Positions 1 through 8,049 of a DNA stretch of 28,548 nucleotides are shown here, piece after piece. Position 1 is the stretch's first letter. Every line of letters starts with the position of its first letter. Both the position numbers and the translations under genes were made by a program. The notes under the pieces are model-generated. The model ran no database searches. It was not told the origin of the DNA and saw only the letters and a program-made list of their open reading frames with translations. Source of the DNA: CAYLZW01 sp964388085 (GTDB taxonomy: Bacteria; Myxococcota; UBA727; CAYLZW01); NCBI GenBank assembly GCA_964388085.1, contig CAYLZW010000043.1, forward strand, positions 1-28,548. The letters run 5' to 3'.

Positions 1-155
1 GGGTGTCGATCCTCCTCGTCGAGCAGAACGCGCACCTGGCGCTCGGCGCCGCGCACTACGGTTACGTGCTCGAGACCGGTGAGATCACCATGGAGGGGCC
101 GGGCAAGGCGCTGCTCGCGAGCCCCGAGATCCGCAAGGCATACCTCGGCGAGTGA
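1..155 (+). CDS. LivF-like ABC transporter ATPase, C-terminal fragment
   Basis: This is the last 50 or so codons of an open frame that enters from the left edge and stops with TGA at 153-155. The visible peptide begins VSILLVEQNA and continues through a GYVLETGEI-like strand to a PEIRKAYLGE end. That is the characteristic C-terminus of LivF-type ATPases of branched-chain amino acid (HAAT) ABC importers: the H-loop region lies just upstream of the edge, and the final AYLG(E/G) is a family hallmark. It would energise uptake of branched-chain amino acids or related amides at the inner membrane. The next gene is convergent and its stop is only 13 bases away, so the two are separate transcription units. 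The Walker motifs lie outside the window, so substrate and completeness cannot be judged. Confidence 0.85.
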   Translation, partial: VSILLVEQNAHLALGAAHYGYVLETGEITMEGPGKALLASPEIRKAYLGE

Positions 156-168
156 GGCCGGCGGCGGC

Positions 169-969
169 CTACAGCTCCTTCGGCGCGACCGCGTACAGCG
201 CGCGATAGCCCATGGCGGGCGCGGGCTCGAAGGACTCCGCGTGGAAGACCTCGTCGAGGAGCGCCTTGCCGGCCGGCGCCGCGGACAGCTCGAGCAGCGC
301 ACGCGAGAGGGCGTCACCGTCGTCTCCCGCGCGCGGGCCGAGCACCACGCCATCACCGGGCGTCTCGTCGGTGGTGGCGAGCAGATCGAAGGCGTCTTCG
401 AAGCCGGGAGCGGCGAGCTTGAGGGCCTCGCGCAGGTGCGGTCCGCCGTCGTCGAGGGCATGGATGGGCGCGACGTCGGCGTGCTCGCTCAAGACGGCGC
501 CGAGCGCGGCAGGGTACGTCCCCGCGAAGAACTGATGCTGGAAGCAGCGCGCGGGCTCGAGCCCGTGCTTGCGCAGGAACGCGACCGGCAGCAGGTAGCC
601 GGCCACCGAGTGTGGATCGACCCAGGCGGCGCGCTTGCCGGCGAGCGAGCTGAGCGGCCCCTGCTCGCCTCTCCGCACGACGAGGGCCGAGCGGTAGGAG
701 CTCTTTCCGCCGCGAACGGCGCGCACGAGTACGCGCGCGCCCTGCGGCTCGGTCTCGGCGCACACGAAGGGCGGCGCCCAGGCCGCGTCGATGGCGCCGG
801 ACAAGAGGTTGCGCGTGAGCACCTGGTAGCTCTTCGAGATGGTGACGTCGGCGGCGCGCCCGCTGACGTCCTCGAGGAAGGCGCGCAGGTGCGCCAGGGG
901 GACGCTCGCGTCGGCGGCCCCCGTCGAGGGCGGCAACGCGAAACGAAAGGGGCTGCTCGTTGCGCTCAT
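169..969 (-). CDS. PhnD-like substrate-binding protein without signal peptide
   Basis: A 266-residue protein resembling the phosphate/phosphite/phosphonate ABC transporter binding family (PhnD-like, type 2 periplasmic-binding fold). Family-like features are a start FRFALPPSTG, a central stretch with a LLSGAIDAAWAPPF strand-helix, LAGKRAAWVDPHSVAGYLLP, and a late segment GPHLREALKLAAPGFEDAFDLL. The ATG at 969 was chosen because it overlaps the upstream gene's stop in an ATGA tetranucleotide; the in-frame codons upstream lie inside the neighbouring gene. No signal peptide or lipobox is present, which is odd for an importer component and suggests a cytoplasmic ligand-sensing or cofactor-binding role. 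No permease or ATPase for it is adjacent on this strand. It is the last gene of the eight-gene minus-strand operon. The family assignment is good; the ligand is unknown. Confidence 0.75.
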   Translation of the reverse strand: MSATSSPFRFALPPSTGAADASVPLAHLRAFLEDVSGRAADVTISKSYQVLTRNLLSGAIDAAWAPPFVCAETEPQGARVLVRAVRGGKSSYRSALVVRRGEQGPLSSLAGKRAAWVDPHSVAGYLLPVAFLRKHGLEPARCFQHQFFAGTYPAALGAVLSEHADVAPIHALDDGGPHLREALKLAAPGFEDAFDLLATTDETPGDGVVLGPRAGDDGDALSRALLELSAAPAGKALLDEVFHAESFEPAPAMGYRALYAVAPKEL

Positions 970-1331
970 GGCGCCTCCGGCAAGGCGTCGCCTTTGCCCC
1001 GCTCGCGCAGCGCGCGCTGTCGCACGACGAGGTACGCGAGCAGCCCGAGGGTCGGCATGAACGGATAGGTCGGCAAGATCCACCAATAGCGGAGATCGTG
1101 CCGTTTGGCGTCGTGGTGAATGAACCAGGTGACGATGAGCAGCACCCAGCCGAAGTCGAACAGCGTGGTCTGCATGATCGCGTGCGTCAGATAGACGCGG
1201 AAGCCCTCGGCCCCCCACTCCTCGAGGCGCCAGACGTTCAGCGCCACGAGGCAGAGGCAGAACACGACGAGCAAAAGGCCCGCGTGTTGGTGCAGCTTCG
1301 CCATGAGACGATCGAGGAAGCGCACGTTCAC
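966..1331 (-). CDS. Small integral membrane protein (DUF2834-like)
   Basis: A 121-residue protein with three likely membrane helices, at about residues 15-32, 56-70 and 86-103. A charged loop (TWFIHHDAKRHDLRYWW) precedes the last helix, giving the layout of small DUF2834-like proteins; that name is a resemblance only. The start is taken as GTG at 1331, which overlaps the desaturase stop as GTGA. An alternative in-frame ATG lies at 1304 (MAKLHQ). It also overlaps the downstream PhnD-like gene by four bases, so translation is probably coupled on both sides. Its position directly after a membrane desaturase suggests an accessory membrane subunit, but no catalytic residues can be recognised. Confidence 0.7.
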   Translation of the reverse strand: MNVRFLDRLMAKLHQHAGLLLVVFCLCLVALNVWRLEEWGAEGFRVYLTHAIMQTTLFDFGWVLLIVTWFIHHDAKRHDLRYWWILPTYPFMPTLGLLAYLVVRQRALRERGKGDALPEAP

Positions 1332-2227
1332 GTCTCCGCCGCGGCCTGCAGATCGCCGGCGCTGTCGTCGACGCGCACGCGCTTGGCCGCGAGCTCGGCG
1401 GCGCTCGGCACCTTCAGGTCACGCGCGAGGCCGAGCGTCGCGAACAGCCGGCACCAGAGGTAGGCGAGGTCGAGCTGATACGGCAAGAGCCCCGAGCGGA
1501 TGGAATTCGGGAACGCGTGGTGTCCGTTGTGCCAGCTGTCCCCAAAGGAGAGCAGGGCCAGCCACCAGACGTTCGTGGACGCGTCCTTCGAGCGGAAGGG
1601 GCGCGCGCCGACCATGTGGCAGAGCGAGTTCACGAAGTCGCCGACGGCGTAGAACAGCACCTGAAACGCGGCGAGCAGGAGCAGCATACGGGCGCCGAAC
1701 AGCGCGAAGGTGACGCCCCACGAGAGCGCGAAGTGCCCGAGCATGACGACGAGATACGGACCCTTGCGCGAGAGCCAGGCGTAGTACGGGTCGGCCGCGA
1801 TGTCCTTCGCCATGTGCACGTACTGCTGGTTCGTGCGCGGGCGCCAGACGGCGTCGAACAGCCCGCGCAGCGGCCCGGCGAAGGTGTACAGCACGCTCGG
1901 CAGCGTCCGCTTCGTGTGCAGGTACCAGCCCGCGTGCGCCGTCCAGAAGCCGTAATGGACGGGGCTGTGCTCGTCGTCGGGCGTGTCGGTGACGGCGTGG
2001 TGGTGGCGGTGGTTGCCGATCCACTGCACGGGAGTGCCCGCCGGCGCGCCGAAGGTGACGAGGAAGTACTCGAGCCAGCGGTTCAGCTTCGCCGCCCGGT
2101 GCGTGAGCACGCGGTGGTAGCCGAGCGTGACGCCGAGCCCGTAGCCCCACATGGTGAACAGCAGGAAGACCCAGAACCACGTCGTGGAGACGCCGAGGCC
2201 GCTCCAGAGCGAGAAGCGCTCAAGCAT
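1328..2227 (-). CDS. Membrane fatty-acid (acyl-CoA type) desaturase
   Basis: A 299-residue membrane-bound di-iron desaturase of the delta-9/acyl-CoA desaturase family. The three histidine boxes are visible: HRVLTH at about residues 38-43, HRHHH at 73-77 and HNGHH at 233-237. Also present are the conserved NxxCH near 200-204 and the KDIAADPYYAWLSR segment between boxes two and three. Hydrophobic helices flank the boxes. Such enzymes use O2 and an electron donor to insert a cis double bond into a fatty acyl chain at the inner membrane. Start ATG 2227 overlaps the end of the upstream gene by eight bases; an N-terminal extension in the same frame reads as Arg/Ser-rich non-protein sequence. Operon context suggests it desaturates a precursor or product of the ketosynthase encoded two genes upstream, although general membrane lipid desaturation cannot be excluded. 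Confidence 0.9.
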   Translation of the reverse strand: MLERFSLWSGLGVSTTWFWVFLLFTMWGYGLGVTLGYHRVLTHRAAKLNRWLEYFLVTFGAPAGTPVQWIGNHRHHHAVTDTPDDEHSPVHYGFWTAHAGWYLHTKRTLPSVLYTFAGPLRGLFDAVWRPRTNQQYVHMAKDIAADPYYAWLSRKGPYLVVMLGHFALSWGVTFALFGARMLLLLAAFQVLFYAVGDFVNSLCHMVGARPFRSKDASTNVWWLALLSFGDSWHNGHHAFPNSIRSGLLPYQLDLAYLWCRLFATLGLARDLKVPSAAELAAKRVRVDDSAGDLQAAAET

Positions 2228-3122
2228 AGGCCCGCCGCTGCGTGGGAGCGCGCTCCTGCTGCTCGTCGTCGTCGTCACGCGCGTCCCGCAGGGCGCACAG
2301 CCGCGTGTGCGCGAGCTCGTTGACGATGGCGTGCCAATACAGATCGCGCGGCACGTCGCGCGCGATGTTGAGCCAGGCCGAGAAGCGCAGCGGCGTCCAG
2401 GAGCGGAACACGACGTCACCGGTCAGGTTCGCCAGGTAGCCGAGCAGCGACTCGTCGAGCTGAAAGGAATTCACCGCACGCTCGTACTCGTCCTCGGTGG
2501 TGAACAGACAGAAGGGGATGTTCATGAGGTAGAGCGCGCTCTCGATGTCGAGCTCGAGCCAGCGCCGCCGCTCGGGCTCGGTGTCGATGTCGGGCACCGT
2601 GAGCATCGAGAAGTCGAGCTCGTCGAGCGGGCGGGCGCGCTTCACGTCCGCGCTCTCGGAGTCGCCGAGGTCGATGACGAGGTTGTAGATGTTGATGTCG
2701 TGCAACATCACCGTGCGCTCGCCCATCTTGCAGAGCGCGTCCGGCTTCAGATCGGTCTCTTGCACGTCGTCAGCGCCGCAATTTCGAGCCACGAAATTGA
2801 TCAGGTTGGTCTCGATGATGAAGTGCCGGATGAGCGAGGTGGCGGCCTCGTTCGAGACGAAGCGGCGCATGAACCAGATGCACAGGCTGTCGATGAGGCC
2901 GTGCGCGCGGAACTGAAACGGCAGCACGCGCTTTAGCACGACGATGAAGAACACGCTGACGAGCGAGAGCCGGCGCAGCACGGGCTTCACGTAACGACGG
3001 GTCCAGCGGCGCATGTCGCGCACCGCGACGGTGAGCGCCTCCTTGTCGAGGCCGAGGCCGGGATCCTTCAGCATGGCCTCGAAGGGATCCGGGTTCGAGC
3101 GATCGCGGGTCGGGCTGGCCAT
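2220..3122 (-). CDS. Conserved-looking protein of unknown function in the UnbUV/ketosynthase operon
   Basis: A 300-residue protein that I do not recognise. It starts at ATG 3122, overlapping the ketosynthase stop by one base (TGATG). A hydrophobic stretch at residues 52-68 (SLVSVFFIVVLKRVLPF) could be a membrane anchor or amphipathic helix. Segments that look conserved are IRHFIIETNLINFVARNC (98-115) and MLHDINIYNLVIDLG (139-153). The second half is helical with several acidic and aromatic clusters, and the C-terminus is low-complexity Asp/Arg/Gln-rich. No ATPase, kinase or oxidase motif is evident. The tight coupling to the fused ketosynthase upstream and the desaturase downstream suggests it belongs to the same pathway, perhaps as a membrane-associated partner or acyl-handling protein; that is inference from position only. 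Confidence 0.7.
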   Translation of the reverse strand: MASPTRDRSNPDPFEAMLKDPGLGLDKEALTVAVRDMRRWTRRYVKPVLRRLSLVSVFFIVVLKRVLPFQFRAHGLIDSLCIWFMRRFVSNEAATSLIRHFIIETNLINFVARNCGADDVQETDLKPDALCKMGERTVMLHDINIYNLVIDLGDSESADVKRARPLDELDFSMLTVPDIDTEPERRRWLELDIESALYLMNIPFCLFTTEDEYERAVNSFQLDESLLGYLANLTGDVVFRSWTPLRFSAWLNIARDVPRDLYWHAIVNELAHTRLCALRDARDDDDEQQERAPTQRRAYA

Positions 3123-5134
3123 CAGGTGTTGTCCAGCTCCTCGAGCTGCAGCGCGTAGAGGCGAGCGGTGACCTTCGCCGTCTTCACGATGCGCTCGGCC
3201 ATCTTCTGGTCGATGATGCCGGAGCGGATGGTGCCGCGCAGCTTGTCGAAGTGATCGTCGTCGTTCTTGCCGTGGTAGCGCAGGAACGAGACCTGCTTGT
3301 CGCTGAGGCCGAGCGTCGCCTTCAGCTTGTCGGCCCACTCGCCCGCCTTGCGCGTGCCGAGGCCCTCGATGACGAACATGGCGCCGAGCAGGTCGATGGG
3401 ATCCGGCTGGCTCGCGTGGTGGAACATGAACGACGACAGCGCCTCGGAGCCGACGTTCTTCGCCTGCGTGAGGATGTCCTCGAGGGCGCCGCCGACCGCG
3501 ACATAATCGCGCTCGATCATCTGGTAGTCCTTGTGCTCGTCGCCGGCGTGCTGAATGAACATGGAGCGGAACTCGAACAGCTCGATGCTGACGTTCGAGG
3601 CCGCCCGCGCGATCCAGCGCGCGCCCTCCATCACCTGTTGGCGCAGGTTCACCAGCAGGCGCTGATAGTCCTGTACGTCGATGGTGCCGTCGTCGAGCCG
3701 CTGCAGCACGGGCGTCGCGCGCAGCATGCGCTCGAAGTCGGTCCACACGAGGGCGAGCTCCAGCGTCAGGTAACGCACGATCTCATCCTCGTCGTCGCCG
3801 GCCGAGAGCGCGCCGAGCGGGGAGCTGGCGAGCGCCCGCTCGATGACGTCGTCGCTGCGCTCGAGCGGCGTCCGCTTGGCGAGCCCGGACGCTTGCCAGC
3901 GGTGCTCCTTCGCGCCGGCGTCCGTCGTCACGCTCGCGCTCGGCAGCGCGCCACGCCCGTCGTCACCGTTCGCGTCGACGCAGGTGAGCAGCGCGAAGCA
4001 GACGGTGAAGCGCCCGGACTCGGGCACCATCAGCAGCACCTGATCGCCCTTCTTCACGCGCCCTTCGCGCATGGCGTCGTCGAGCATGATGAAGATGCTG
4101 GCGGCTCCGGTGTTTCCCTTGCTGTGCAGGTTGGTCCAGAACTTGTCTTCGCCGGGCGAGAGCTTGGTCTTCGCGAGCGCGCTCATGATCTCGCCGCGGA
4201 AGAACTCCGAGCTGTAGTGACAGAGCACGAGCGCGAGCTCCTCGGGGCGCAGGCGCTCCTTGCGGACGAGCCGCAGGTACTCCTCGACGCCGAGCTTCAC
4301 GAGATCGGGCAGCAGCTTCGTGTCCTGCCGGATCTTGAGCGTGCCCTCGTGCTCGGCCATGGCCACCGTCGGGAAGTCGAGCCAACTGTTGCCCGCGCGT
4401 GGGTGGTCCTTGTCGGCGAGCCCGCCGTACATGCAGGTGGGGAACTCGTTCGCGTGGCTCGTCAGCTCCATCCACTCGACCCGCAGCGACAGGCCGCCGG
4501 GCCGAGGCTTGTCCTCGAGCACCACGGCGCCCGCGCCGTCCGAGAGCATCCAGCGCAAGAAGTCGGCGTCGAAGTCGCGGAAGGATCCCTTCTCCTTGCG
4601 GCCGGGCTCAATGTCACCCTCCTTCTCGAAGCGGGAGGCCTTCATCATGCGGCCGACGCACTCGGAGCCGCCGGCCACGGCCACGCGACGATGCCCCGAG
4701 CGCACCGCGCGAAAGGCGCCCGCGAAGGCCGCGAACGACGACGCGCACACGCCCATGGAGCTCAAGGTCTCGAGCGGCTTGCCGCCGAGCCGTCCGTGCA
4801 CCATGGAGGCGAAGCCGGGCAGCGGCATATCGCCTTGCGTGGTGCCGAGGGCCAGCATCTCGACGTCGTCGAGCGGCAGGCCGCGATCGTCTATGGCCGA
4901 GCGCACGGCCTTGGCGGCGAGCTCTTCGTTGAGCTCCGTCGTACGCTGCTGCTTGTCGAGGGCGTAGTGGCGGGTCTTGATGCCGTTCGAGCGCAGGATG
5001 CGAGAGCGCAAGCGGCTCGGCTTCCCGCCGACGACGCCGAGATACTCCTCCATCTCGTCGTTGCCGATGGGCTCGCCCGGCAGATAGCTGCCGGTGCCCG
5101 TGATGTAGACGTTTCTAGACGATGACGAAGGCAT
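3122..5134 (-). CDS. Ketosynthase III (StlD/DarB-like) fused to heme-oxygenase-like di-iron domain
   Basis: A 670-residue two-domain protein. Residues 1 to about 390 form a thiolase-fold ketosynthase III of the StlD/DarB kind (dialkylresorcinol/cyclohexanedione-type condensing enzymes). The probable triad is Cys130 (SSMGVCASSF), His306 (LCHYSSEFF) and Asn341 (HSKGNTGAASIF). After a linker of about 40 residues, residues 445-670 form an all-helical heme-oxygenase-like domain. Its candidate metal ligands are His529/Glu533/His534/Asp536 (HAGDEHKDY), Glu590 and a late His621/Asp627/His628 cluster (YHGKNDDDHFDKL), as in UndA/SznF/BesC-type non-heme di-iron oxidases. Start ATG 5134 has a GGGGAG ribosome site. 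The fusion suggests that a condensation product is handed to an oxidative, possibly decarboxylating or hydroxylating, domain. Typical KAS III proteins are about 330-380 residues, so the extra domain is real and intact. The product is unknown. Confidence 0.88.
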   Translation of the reverse strand: MPSSSSRNVYITGTGSYLPGEPIGNDEMEEYLGVVGGKPSRLRSRILRSNGIKTRHYALDKQQRTTELNEELAAKAVRSAIDDRGLPLDDVEMLALGTTQGDMPLPGFASMVHGRLGGKPLETLSSMGVCASSFAAFAGAFRAVRSGHRRVAVAGGSECVGRMMKASRFEKEGDIEPGRKEKGSFRDFDADFLRWMLSDGAGAVVLEDKPRPGGLSLRVEWMELTSHANEFPTCMYGGLADKDHPRAGNSWLDFPTVAMAEHEGTLKIRQDTKLLPDLVKLGVEEYLRLVRKERLRPEELALVLCHYSSEFFRGEIMSALAKTKLSPGEDKFWTNLHSKGNTGAASIFIMLDDAMREGRVKKGDQVLLMVPESGRFTVCFALLTCVDANGDDGRGALPSASVTTDAGAKEHRWQASGLAKRTPLERSDDVIERALASSPLGALSAGDDEDEIVRYLTLELALVWTDFERMLRATPVLQRLDDGTIDVQDYQRLLVNLRQQVMEGARWIARAASNVSIELFEFRSMFIQHAGDEHKDYQMIERDYVAVGGALEDILTQAKNVGSEALSSFMFHHASQPDPIDLLGAMFVIEGLGTRKAGEWADKLKATLGLSDKQVSFLRYHGKNDDDHFDKLRGTIRSGIIDQKMAERIVKTAKVTARLYALQLEELDNT

Positions 5135-5161
5135 GTCGGCTCCCCGGCGGACGTTCGCGAA

Positions 5162-6025
5162 TCAGGTGACGGGCTGCTGCGCGGCGAAGCGCGCCCGCGT
5201 GTCGACGTAGACGTAATAAAGCGCGCGCAGCAGCGAGATGAGGAAGAGGGCGTAGAAGGTCGAGAACACGGCGAAGCTGAGCTGGAACCAGAGGTCGAGC
5301 AGCGCGAGCACGACGCCGTAGATGATCTGGTGCTTCCAGCGCGCCGGGCTCGTCTTCGGGTCCGTGATCATGAAGAAGATGAACAGCCAGAAGGCGCCGC
5401 CCGACACCTGCGCCCAGATGGTGATCTCGGCGGGCATGTGCGTGAGGTGCGCGCGCAAGAGCGCCCCGAGCACGAACACGACGGCGAACGAGAGCGTCAG
5501 CGCCAGCTTGTGCACGCGCACCATCATGATGAAGCCGAGCACGAACACGAGCGCGACCACCTCGTAGCGGCCGCCCCATTGGTACGCGGGCGCCACCGAC
5601 GCCTGTCCTCCCGAGAGCAGCAGCATGGCGACGAGCGCGATGTTCGTCGGGTTGAACACGTGCCGGCCGCGCCAGGTGATGAGGTACTTCGAGGTGATGG
5701 CGATCCAGCTCGTCAGCAGCATCAGCCAGCCGTTGCCCGGCGCCGTGAACAGGATGGCGAGCCCGAGCGCGGAGATGAGCCCCGAGAGCGGGAACAAGAG
5801 CTTCCGCGACAGCATCCACGTGTAGAGCATGTCGAGGCCGCAGCAGGCGACCACGGCGATGAGGATCTCGAGCGGCGCGCGGTTGAAGTTGAGCAGCGCG
5901 TGGCCGAGCAGCACGTAGCTCGCGTGAAAGCACGTGAACATCCAGCGCGGGTCGTCCCGGGACGGGATGATCCAGCGGCTCTCCCGACCCGCGCGGCGGT
6001 CGTCGCCCGTCGTGGTGGTGCTCAT
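5162..6025 (-). CDS. unbU: UnbU-like integral membrane protein (RnfD/NqrB superfamily)
   Basis: A 287-residue membrane protein with about eight to ten hydrophobic helices. It resembles the RnfD/NqrB superfamily and, together with its neighbour, the UnbU proteins found beside UnbV in enediyne gene clusters. Family signatures visible are SALGLAILFTAPGN-like helix text, the loop GRHVFNPTNIALVAM (about 120-134) and the MITDPKTSPARWKHQ loop (about 218-232) with the conserved DPKTSP. The Ser-Gly-Ala-Thr flavinylation motif of true RnfD/NqrB subunits is not seen, and no other Rnf or Nqr genes are nearby. It is therefore unlikely to be part of a sodium pump. It overlaps the UnbV-like gene by four bases (ATGA), arguing that the two act together. 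A role in electron transfer or transport across the inner membrane for the linked pathway is inference. Confidence 0.8.
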   Translation of the reverse strand: MSTTTTGDDRRAGRESRWIIPSRDDPRWMFTCFHASYVLLGHALLNFNRAPLEILIAVVACCGLDMLYTWMLSRKLLFPLSGLISALGLAILFTAPGNGWLMLLTSWIAITSKYLITWRGRHVFNPTNIALVAMLLLSGGQASVAPAYQWGGRYEVVALVFVLGFIMMVRVHKLALTLSFAVVFVLGALLRAHLTHMPAEITIWAQVSGGAFWLFIFFMITDPKTSPARWKHQIIYGVVLALLDLWFQLSFAVFSTFYALFLISLLRALYYVYVDTRARFAAQQPVT

Positions 6026-8013
6026 AGCGTGGCCTTGCTGCGCCGCTGTGATCGGGCGTGAGCGGTGCGCGTCTCGAAGCGCACGTCGTGGTAGCGGCCG
6101 GCCTCGAGGCCGTGCAGCTCTTGCACCTCGCCGTTCGTCCAGCGGATCTCGACGTCGACCTTGCCCGGATAGCGACCGAGCCCCGCGAGCACCCAGTCCA
6201 TGGACTGCCCCGTCATGCCGTTCCCGGCGCTGACCTCGAGGTAGCGCGGCTTGAACGCGTGCTCGTGCGTGGGCTCGGACGGCGTGATGCGCACGCGCGT
6301 GCCGACCGGTTTTCGCGGTACGCGGACGCCGTCTCCCTCGAGGCGGAGGCCGACGAAGGCGGGCGGCGTCGGCTGTGACGCGGTGGGCTCGAAGCGGTTC
6401 TTGGCGAGGAAGTAGGGCGCGTTTTGCGGCACGTAGAGCACGTCGGGGCGGCCGTCCACGTCGAAGTCGGCGATGACGACGCCGCGCCCGTCGAAGGAGC
6501 GCGTGAGCCCCACGTCGGCGGCGCGGTTGTAGAAGCGCTCGCCGCCGTTCACGAACACGTGGCTGACCTGGTGGCCGCTCATGCTCGTGTCCTCGAACGC
6601 GGGCCAGCGGCGGCTGTCGACGATGACGTTGCGATCGCCGGCCACGAGGCGGCTCATGCGATACCAGTACTCCTTGTCCGGATCCTGGCTGATGTAGCCG
6701 TTGGTGGCGAGGATATCGACGTCACCGTCGAGGTCGATGTCGACGAACTTGGCGCCCCAGCCCCAGCCGCCGTCCTTCACGCCCACGTCGGCGGCGATGT
6801 TGGCGAAGCTGCGCAGCGCCGGATCGCCCGACGGGTGCGGCCGGTTGTGCCAGAGCAGGTTGCCCTCGGGCAGCACCGGGTGGAACACGTTCGTGACGTA
6901 GATCTCGGGATAGCCGTCGTGGTCGATGTCGGCGAGGTCGGCGTTCATGCCCTTGAAGGCGTCCTTGCCGATGCTCGTCGGGAACGGGCCCTCGTAGGCC
7001 TGAAAGTAGCGGCCGTCCTTGTTGTAGTAGAGCTGGTCGGGCCCGAAGTCGTTGGCGAAGTAGAGGTCCGTGAAGCCGTCACCGTTGATGTCGGCCGTGC
7101 CGATGTCGAAGGTGAAGCGCGTCTCGGACAGACCCCAAGCGTCGAGCGGCTGCTCCTCGAAGTGGCCGCTGCCGTCGTTCAGGAAGAAGTGCTTGCTGCC
7201 GCCGTTGTCGGCGTCGCCCCAATCGTTCGGCATCATGCGCCCGGCGTTCGGCGAGTCCGGCACGCGCGTCGGGTGCGTGCGCGGAGCCCCGGGGACGTCC
7301 TCCTCGCGGTAGTGCGTGGTGAAGTAGTTCGCGAGGATCAGATCGAGGTCGCCGTCGCGGTCGGCGTCGAAGAACGAGACGGCGAAGCCGTTCATGTAGT
7401 CGGTGATGCCCGCGCCGTCGGTCGCGTCGACGAAAGTGCGTCCGCCGGCCGCCTCCTCGGGGCCAATGCTCGCGCGGTTCAGGAACAGGCGCGGCCGCTG
7501 GCCGACCATGCCGACCAGGAGATCGTCGTAGCCGTCGTTGTCGACGTCCGCGAAGGTGCAGTCCGACGAGAAGCCGTCGAGGTTCAGGTCCTCGATGGCC
7601 GGGATGTCCGCCCGGGTGAAGGTGATGTCGCCGCGGTTGTAGAACAGCCGGTTCTTCTTCCCGTGCGCGGACGTCGTCATGTAGAGATCGAGCAGGCCGT
7701 CCTCGTCGACGTCGCTGACGCACGCGCTCGCGGACACCGCCTGCATGAAGGGCAGCACGTTGTCGAAGAAGGGCGAGAAGGTGCCCATCTCGTGGCGAAA
7801 GTGAACGCCGCTCTGCTCCGGGGTGCGCTCTTCGAGGAAGAACGAGAGCGGCTCGTCCTGCGCCGGGTGGCGCTCTATGACGAAGAAGAGGGCGCCGCCC
7901 GCGGCCAGGGTCAAGAGCGCCGTGCGCCAGAGCACCAGGCGCTGTCGGGCGCTGCGCTTGCGAGGCGCCTCCATGACGTCTTTTCGCCCGAGCTGGGTAG
8001 GATCACTTGCCAT
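6022..8013 (-). CDS. unbV: UnbV-like FG-GAP/VCBS repeat protein with ASPIC_UnbV domain (CRTAC1 family)
   Basis: A 663-residue protein with a cytoplasmic Arg-rich start, a single N-terminal membrane helix at about 31-46 and a long exported part. Seven calcium-binding FG-GAP/VCBS loops of the DxDxDGxxD kind are visible at about residues 101, 156, 216, 308, 362, 425 and 516, indicating a beta-propeller. The C-terminal 565-640 segment (GTRVRI, YLEVSAGNGMTGQSM, GLGRYPGKVDVEIRWTNGE) is the ASPIC/UnbV domain. Proteins of this type are CRTAC1-like; UnbV members sit next to UnbU in enediyne clusters, where their biochemical role is still unclear. Start is ATG 8013; a second ATG at 7974 (MEAPRK) is possible. 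It is likely anchored on the periplasmic side and works with the UnbU-like protein encoded by the overlapping next gene. Confidence 0.88.
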   Translation of the reverse strand: MASDPTQLGRKDVMEAPRKRSARQRLVLWRTALLTLAAGGALFFVIERHPAQDEPLSFFLEERTPEQSGVHFRHEMGTFSPFFDNVLPFMQAVSASACVSDVDEDGLLDLYMTTSAHGKKNRLFYNRGDITFTRADIPAIEDLNLDGFSSDCTFADVDNDGYDDLLVGMVGQRPRLFLNRASIGPEEAAGGRTFVDATDGAGITDYMNGFAVSFFDADRDGDLDLILANYFTTHYREEDVPGAPRTHPTRVPDSPNAGRMMPNDWGDADNGGSKHFFLNDGSGHFEEQPLDAWGLSETRFTFDIGTADINGDGFTDLYFANDFGPDQLYYNKDGRYFQAYEGPFPTSIGKDAFKGMNADLADIDHDGYPEIYVTNVFHPVLPEGNLLWHNRPHPSGDPALRSFANIAADVGVKDGGWGWGAKFVDIDLDGDVDILATNGYISQDPDKEYWYRMSRLVAGDRNVIVDSRRWPAFEDTSMSGHQVSHVFVNGGERFYNRAADVGLTRSFDGRGVVIADFDVDGRPDVLYVPQNAPYFLAKNRFEPTASQPTPPAFVGLRLEGDGVRVPRKPVGTRVRITPSEPTHEHAFKPRYLEVSAGNGMTGQSMDWVLAGLGRYPGKVDVEIRWTNGEVQELHGLEAGRYHDVRFETRTAHARSQRRSKATL

Positions 8014-8049
8014 CGTTGGCTCCGTGAGCGGTCTCGTGCCGCTTCGATG

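Noticed and set aside
3251..5125. A 624-codon open frame on the plus strand opposite the ketosynthase fusion
   Set aside because: It is antisense to a protein with clear family motifs and its translation is a Arg/His/Val/Leu-rich shadow typical of GC-rich codon bias.
5162..6025. Part of an Rnf or Nqr electron transport complex
   Set aside because: No other subunits are nearby and the flavin-attachment motif is not seen.
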